A stretch of 64,000 bases of DNA from assembly GCA_017849615.1 (NCBI GenBank), contig JAFIGS010000017.1:434001-498000 (forward strand), written 5' to 3'. Made by a program: the position numbers and the translations under genes. The DNA is from Pseudolabrys sp. GTDB taxonomy: Bacteria > Pseudomonadota > Alphaproteobacteria > Rhizobiales > Xanthobacteraceae. The notes beneath the pieces are model-generated. The model worked only from the letters and a program-made list of their open reading frames with translations. It was not told the origin of the DNA and did no database searches. Positions 61,240 to 64,000 of the stretch are shown here, piece after piece (the stretch's first letter is position 1; each line of letters opens with the position of its first letter).

Positions 61240-62328
61240 GTGCAAGAACCGACCGCATCTCCTCGGCGAAACGTCAGCGCAAGCGACGGCCTTGTCGTCT
61301 TCGATCATGTTCACAAGGCATTTGCCGCGCGCGGCAGCGCCGGCGAAGTGACCGCCCTGCAAGACATTTCGCTGTCGCTGCGCACCGGCTCGATCATGGG
61401 CATCATCGGCCGCAGCGGCGCCGGAAAATCGACCCTCATCCGGCTCGTCAACGGGCTCGACACGCCGACCTCGGGCCGCGCGCTGTTCGACGGCGTCGAT
61501 GTCGGCTCGCTGAGCGGCAACGCGCTGCGGCAAACGCAGCGGCAGATCGGCATGATCTTCCAGCATTTCAATCTGCTGTCGTCACGCACCGCGTTCGAGA
61601 ACGTCGCGCTGCCGCTCGAGATCGCCGGCACGGACAAGACGGCTATTGCCGCGCGCGTTAACGCGTTGCTGGAACTGGTCGGCCTTGCCGACAAGCGCGA
61701 CCGTTATCCCAGCGAACTCTCCGGCGGTCAGAAGCAACGCGTCGGCATCGCCCGGGCGCTGGCGACCGAGCCCAAGCTCCTGCTGTCCGACGAAGCGACA
61801 TCGGCGCTCGATCCGGAGACCACGCGATCGATCCTCGATCTGCTCAAGACGGTCAATCGCGAACTCGGCCTCACTATTCTTTTGATCACGCATGAGATGT
61901 CGGTGGTGCGCGAAATCGCCGACGAGGTCGTGGTGCTCGAGAGCGGCCGCGTCGTCGAGCACGGCCCGGTCTATGACGTCTTCACCCAGCCGCAGCACGC
62001 GGTGACGCGTTCGTTCTTCGCCAACGACGCCGGGCGGCAATTGCCGGCGGACATCCGCGCGCGGCTGCAGCCAGGGGCGATCCCAGGCGGCAAGGCCATC
62101 GTCCGCATCGTGTTCCGCGCCGCGTCCGCCGACGACGCCGTGCTGTCGAAGCTGGCGCGCGAACTCGGCGTCGATGTCAACATCATGAGCGCGACGGTCG
62201 ATACCCTGGCGGGCAAGCCGTTCGGCTGGTTCATCGCCAGCGTCGACGGCAGCAAGTCCGCGGATGAGATCGTCGCCTATCTCGCCCGTTACGGCGTCAG
62301 CGCGGAGGTCCTCGGTCATGTCGCCTGA
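61240..62328 (+). CDS. metN: Methionine ABC transporter ATP-binding protein
   Basis: With GTG 61240 the ATPase is 362 residues. Walker A GRSGAGKST, Q-loop MIFQHFNLLSSRTAFENVAL, signature LSGGQKQRVGIARAL, and Walker B LLLSDEATSALD are present, as is the C-terminal NIL regulatory domain (about residues 270-362) that binds methionine in MetN. The QHFNLL Q-loop and SDEATSALDP Walker B are the MetN form. A TTG at 61147 would add 31 residues and has GAGG upstream; the start is therefore uncertain. The stop overlaps metI by 11 bp. Confidence 0.92.
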   Translation: MQEPTASPRRNVSASDGLVVFDHVHKAFAARGSAGEVTALQDISLSLRTGSIMGIIGRSGAGKSTLIRLVNGLDTPTSGRALFDGVDVGSLSGNALRQTQRQIGMIFQHFNLLSSRTAFENVALPLEIAGTDKTAIAARVNALLELVGLADKRDRYPSELSGGQKQRVGIARALATEPKLLLSDEATSALDPETTRSILDLLKTVNRELGLTILLITHEMSVVREIADEVVVLESGRVVEHGPVYDVFTQPQHAVTRSFFANDAGRQLPADIRARLQPGAIPGGKAIVRIVFRAASADDAVLSKLARELGVDVNIMSATVDTLAGKPFGWFIASVDGSKSADEIVAYLARYGVSAEVLGHVA

Positions 62329-62986
62329 AATCATTCGCCTCATCGTCAACGCCACGATCGACACCTTTTACATGGTGGCGCTGGCGCTCGGCTTCGGCAC
62401 CTTGATCGGCCTGCCGCTCGGCATCTTCCTCGCGACCGGTGGCAAGGGCGAACTGCTCGCCTTTCCGGCGGCGAAGACCATCCTCGGCCTGATCGCCAAT
62501 GCGACGCGCTCGACGCCGTTCATTATCCTGGTCGTCGCCATCATTCCGTTCACGCGGCTGATCGCCGGCACCTCGATCGGCACCACGGCGGCCATCGTGC
62601 CGCTGACGATTGCCGCCATTCCCTTCATCGCGCGCCTCATCGAGGGAGCGATCCGCGAAGTGGACTATGGCCTTGTCGAAGCGGCCCGGGCCATGGGCGC
62701 GACGCCGCTGCAGATCGTGCGCAAGGTCCTCATTCCCGAAGCGCTGCCGGGCATCGTGCTCGGCCTGACATTGGCGGCCGTCAATCTCATCGGCTTCTCG
62801 GCCATCGTCGGCGTGGTCGGCGGCGGCGGCCTTGGCGATCTCGGTATCCGCTACGGCTATCAGCGCTTCATGCCCGAAGTCATGGCGGTGGTCGTCATCG
62901 TCCTCATCGTGCTGGTGCAGGGCGTGCAGTCCTTCGGCGACCGCCTGTCGCGCCGCCTCAACAAACGTCTTCGTCACTCGTCCTGA
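62318..62986 (+). CDS. metI: Methionine ABC transporter permease
   Basis: The 222-residue membrane protein has five hydrophobic segments. The MetI hallmarks are IANATRSTPFIILVVAIIPF, the EAA loop EAARAMGATPLQIVRKVLIP and IGFSAIVGVVGGGGLGDLGI with a downstream YGYQRF. It pairs with MetN and MetQ for import of methionine or a related amino acid. ATG 62318 overlaps the metN frame. The gene is followed by metQ after 20 bp. Confidence 0.93.
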   Translation: MSPEIIRLIVNATIDTFYMVALALGFGTLIGLPLGIFLATGGKGELLAFPAAKTILGLIANATRSTPFIILVVAIIPFTRLIAGTSIGTTAAIVPLTIAAIPFIARLIEGAIREVDYGLVEAARAMGATPLQIVRKVLIPEALPGIVLGLTLAAVNLIGFSAIVGVVGGGGLGDLGIRYGYQRFMPEVMAVVVIVLIVLVQGVQSFGDRLSRRLNKRLRHSS

Positions 62987-63006
62987 AAATGCAAAGGAGA
63001 ACTCGC

Positions 63007-63786
63007 ATGTCTATCCGTCTCGTCCTCTCGGCCGCCGTCGCGGCTGTCATCGGCGCCGGCGCCGCGCAAGCCGAAACCATCAAGATCGGCGCCACGCCCG
63101 GGCCGCACGCCCAGGTGCTCGAAGTCGTCAAGCCGATCGCGGCCAAGAAGGGCCTCGACATCCAGATCATCGAGTTCTCGGATTACGTCATTCCGAACAC
63201 CGCGCTGGACGCCGGCGAAATCCAGGCCAATTCGTTCCAGCACCAGCCTTATCTGGACAACCAGAAGAAGGACCGCGGCTTCAAGATCGAGAGCGTCGGC
63301 GCGACGCTGAACTTCCCGCTCGGCATCTATTCGAAGAAGCACAAGTCCTTCGCCGACGTGCCGGCCGGCGGCACCATCGCCATCCAGAACGACCCGACCA
63401 ATGGCGGCCGCTCGCTGCTGCTGCTGCAAGCCAATGGTGTCATTAAGGTCAAGCCGGAAGCCGGTCTCAAGCCGAGCGTCGCCGACATCATCGACAACCC
63501 GAAGAAGCTGAAGATCATCGAGGTCGAGGCCGCGCAGGCGCCGCGCTCGCTCGACGACGTCGATGCTGCCTCGATCAACACCAACTACGCCTCGCAGGCG
63601 GGCTTGACGCTGAACGACGCCGTCCTCAAGGAAGACGCCAAGGGCCCCTATGTGAACGTGATCGCGGTACGGTCGGCCGACAAGGACAAGCCCTGGGTGA
63701 AGACCTTGCTCGAGGCCTACCACACCCCCGAGGTGAAGGCCTTCGTGGTCGAGAAGTTCAAAGGCGCGGTGCTGCCGAGCTGGTGA
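63007..63786 (+). CDS. metQ: Methionine-type (NLPA family) substrate-binding protein
   Basis: The 259-residue protein has a signal peptide MSIRLVLSAAVAAVIGAGAA ending near AQAE, and a mature chain IKIGATPGPHAQVLEVVKPI, with ANSFQHQPYLDNQKKDRGFK and ASINTNYASQAGLTLNDAVL of the NLPA/MetQ fold. No lipobox cysteine is present, so it is probably a free periplasmic protein rather than a lipoprotein as in enteric MetQ. ATG follows AAAGGAGAACTCGC. It completes the metNIQ operon; the ligand may be methionine or another amino acid. Confidence 0.92.
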   Translation: MSIRLVLSAAVAAVIGAGAAQAETIKIGATPGPHAQVLEVVKPIAAKKGLDIQIIEFSDYVIPNTALDAGEIQANSFQHQPYLDNQKKDRGFKIESVGATLNFPLGIYSKKHKSFADVPAGGTIAIQNDPTNGGRSLLLLQANGVIKVKPEAGLKPSVADIIDNPKKLKIIEVEAAQAPRSLDDVDAASINTNYASQAGLTLNDAVLKEDAKGPYVNVIAVRSADKDKPWVKTLLEAYHTPEVKAFVVEKFKGAVLPSW

Positions 63787-63804
63787 GCGGCCCCTGATAA
63801 GTAC

Positions 63805-63832
63805 GCGGGAACGGCGTATCAGCCGTTCCCGC
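63805..63832. terminator. Intrinsic terminator after metQ
   Basis: GCGGGAACGGC and GCCGTTCCCGC form a perfect eleven-base-pair stem with a six-base loop. The trailing plus-strand sequence (GTTGGCTTTA) is only modestly T-rich; the same hairpin could also serve the convergent gene at 63840. Confidence 0.7.
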
Positions 63833-63839
63833 GTTGGCT

Positions 63840-64000
63840 TTACCAGTCGGGCCTGATGGAAGGCTTGCCCGGCACGACGATTTCTTCAATTAATTGCGGC
63901 GCGGCCTGCCGGAGCTCTTTCGGAATCGCGTCGAGTTCGTGGCTATCGAACGGCAGCTTCAAGTAACGCGTCGCAATGATCGCCGCAGCCTTGGCCTGTT
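63840..64000 (-). CDS. C-terminal fragment of an unidentified protein
   Basis: The last 52 codons of a minus-strand gene are visible, reading QAKAAAIIATRYLKLPFDSH, then ELDAIPKELRQAAPQLIEE and ending VVPGKPSIRPDW. The remainder lies beyond the window. No family can be assigned from this piece. The hairpin at 63805-63832 is just past its stop. Confidence 0.55.
   Translation of the reverse strand, partial: QAKAAAIIATRYLKLPFDSHELDAIPKELRQAAPQLIEEIVVPGKPSIRPDW

Noticed and set aside
60685-61566. Open frames on the minus strand upstream of and overlapping metN
   Set aside because: Arg-rich and without motifs; they overlap the Walker A region of metN and have no ribosome binding site.

Overview
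The window is about 64 kb of GC-rich DNA (roughly 63-66 % G+C by eye) with short intergenic gaps. Gene content points to an alphaproteobacterium of the order Hyphomicrobiales, most likely in or near the Xanthobacteraceae/Bradyrhizobiaceae. The pointers are an xseB-dxs-tlyA block, a DUF1194 protein, an extensin-like protein, TAXI-type TRAP transport, a pdxH/SDR pair, a CtrA-like box and many palindromic intergenic repeats. This assignment is an inference from gene families, not from a marker gene. No rRNA, prophage, classical insertion sequence or CRISPR array was seen. One tRNA (Gln, anticodon TTG) is present.

Layout. (1) 1-1889: an AtzG/AtzE/AtzH-like (HpxX/HpxY/HpxZ-like) amidohydrolase set on the minus strand, with a PBP2-fold decarboxylase-like gene diverging from it. 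(2) 3025-5044: two divergent paralogous metallo-beta-lactamase proteins of the N-acyl-homoserine-lactonase type. (3) 5119-7858: a NitT/TauT-type ABC importer. (4) 7938-14427: a catabolic block (LysR, MmgE/PrpD, enoyl-CoA hydratase, 3-hydroxyisobutyrate-dehydrogenase-like, carboxymuconolactone-decarboxylase-like) facing a divergent SDR plus FadR-type GntR regulator; a near-consensus promoter and a repeated 8-mer lie between them. (5) 14617-19886: tRNA-Gln, acyl-CoA dehydrogenase, two SDRs and an HDAC-like deacetylase. (6) 20083-31500: mostly housekeeping genes (xseB, dxs, tlyA, MATE pump, TrmA/RlmD-type methyltransferase, DUF1194, ribBX, aroC, histidine phosphatase, fabI), with a small GIY-YIG nuclease gene between inverted repeats separating dxs from tlyA. 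(7) 31736-45613: ECF sigma/anti-sigma pair, DnaJ-like chaperone, pdxH, corA, L,D-transpeptidase, metallophosphoesterase, extensin-like protein, acyl-CoA synthetase, a frameshifted exported protein and several small proteins. (8) 45623-50694: a zinc peptidase, an RpfF-like DSF synthase, and a divergent membrane-PAS-GGDEF-EAL protein. (9) 52633-53460: a toxin-antitoxin module with an unusual antitoxin and a palindromic operator. (10) 53461-60743: a pentonate-type dehydratase, TAXI-TRAP importer, RraA-type protein, GntR regulator and EamA exporter, which looks like a sugar-acid uptake and breakdown region. (11) 61240-63786: a complete methionine-type ABC importer (metN, metI, metQ). Incomplete genes lie at both window ends.

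Points most worth following are the rpfF-like gene facing a PAS-GGDEF-EAL protein across a 540-bp region with a CtrA-like box, the inverted-repeat-bounded GIY-YIG gene splitting dxs from tlyA, the VapC toxin paired with a two-part non-canonical antitoxin, and a palindromic repeat family whose copies fit almost exactly between converging stop codons.
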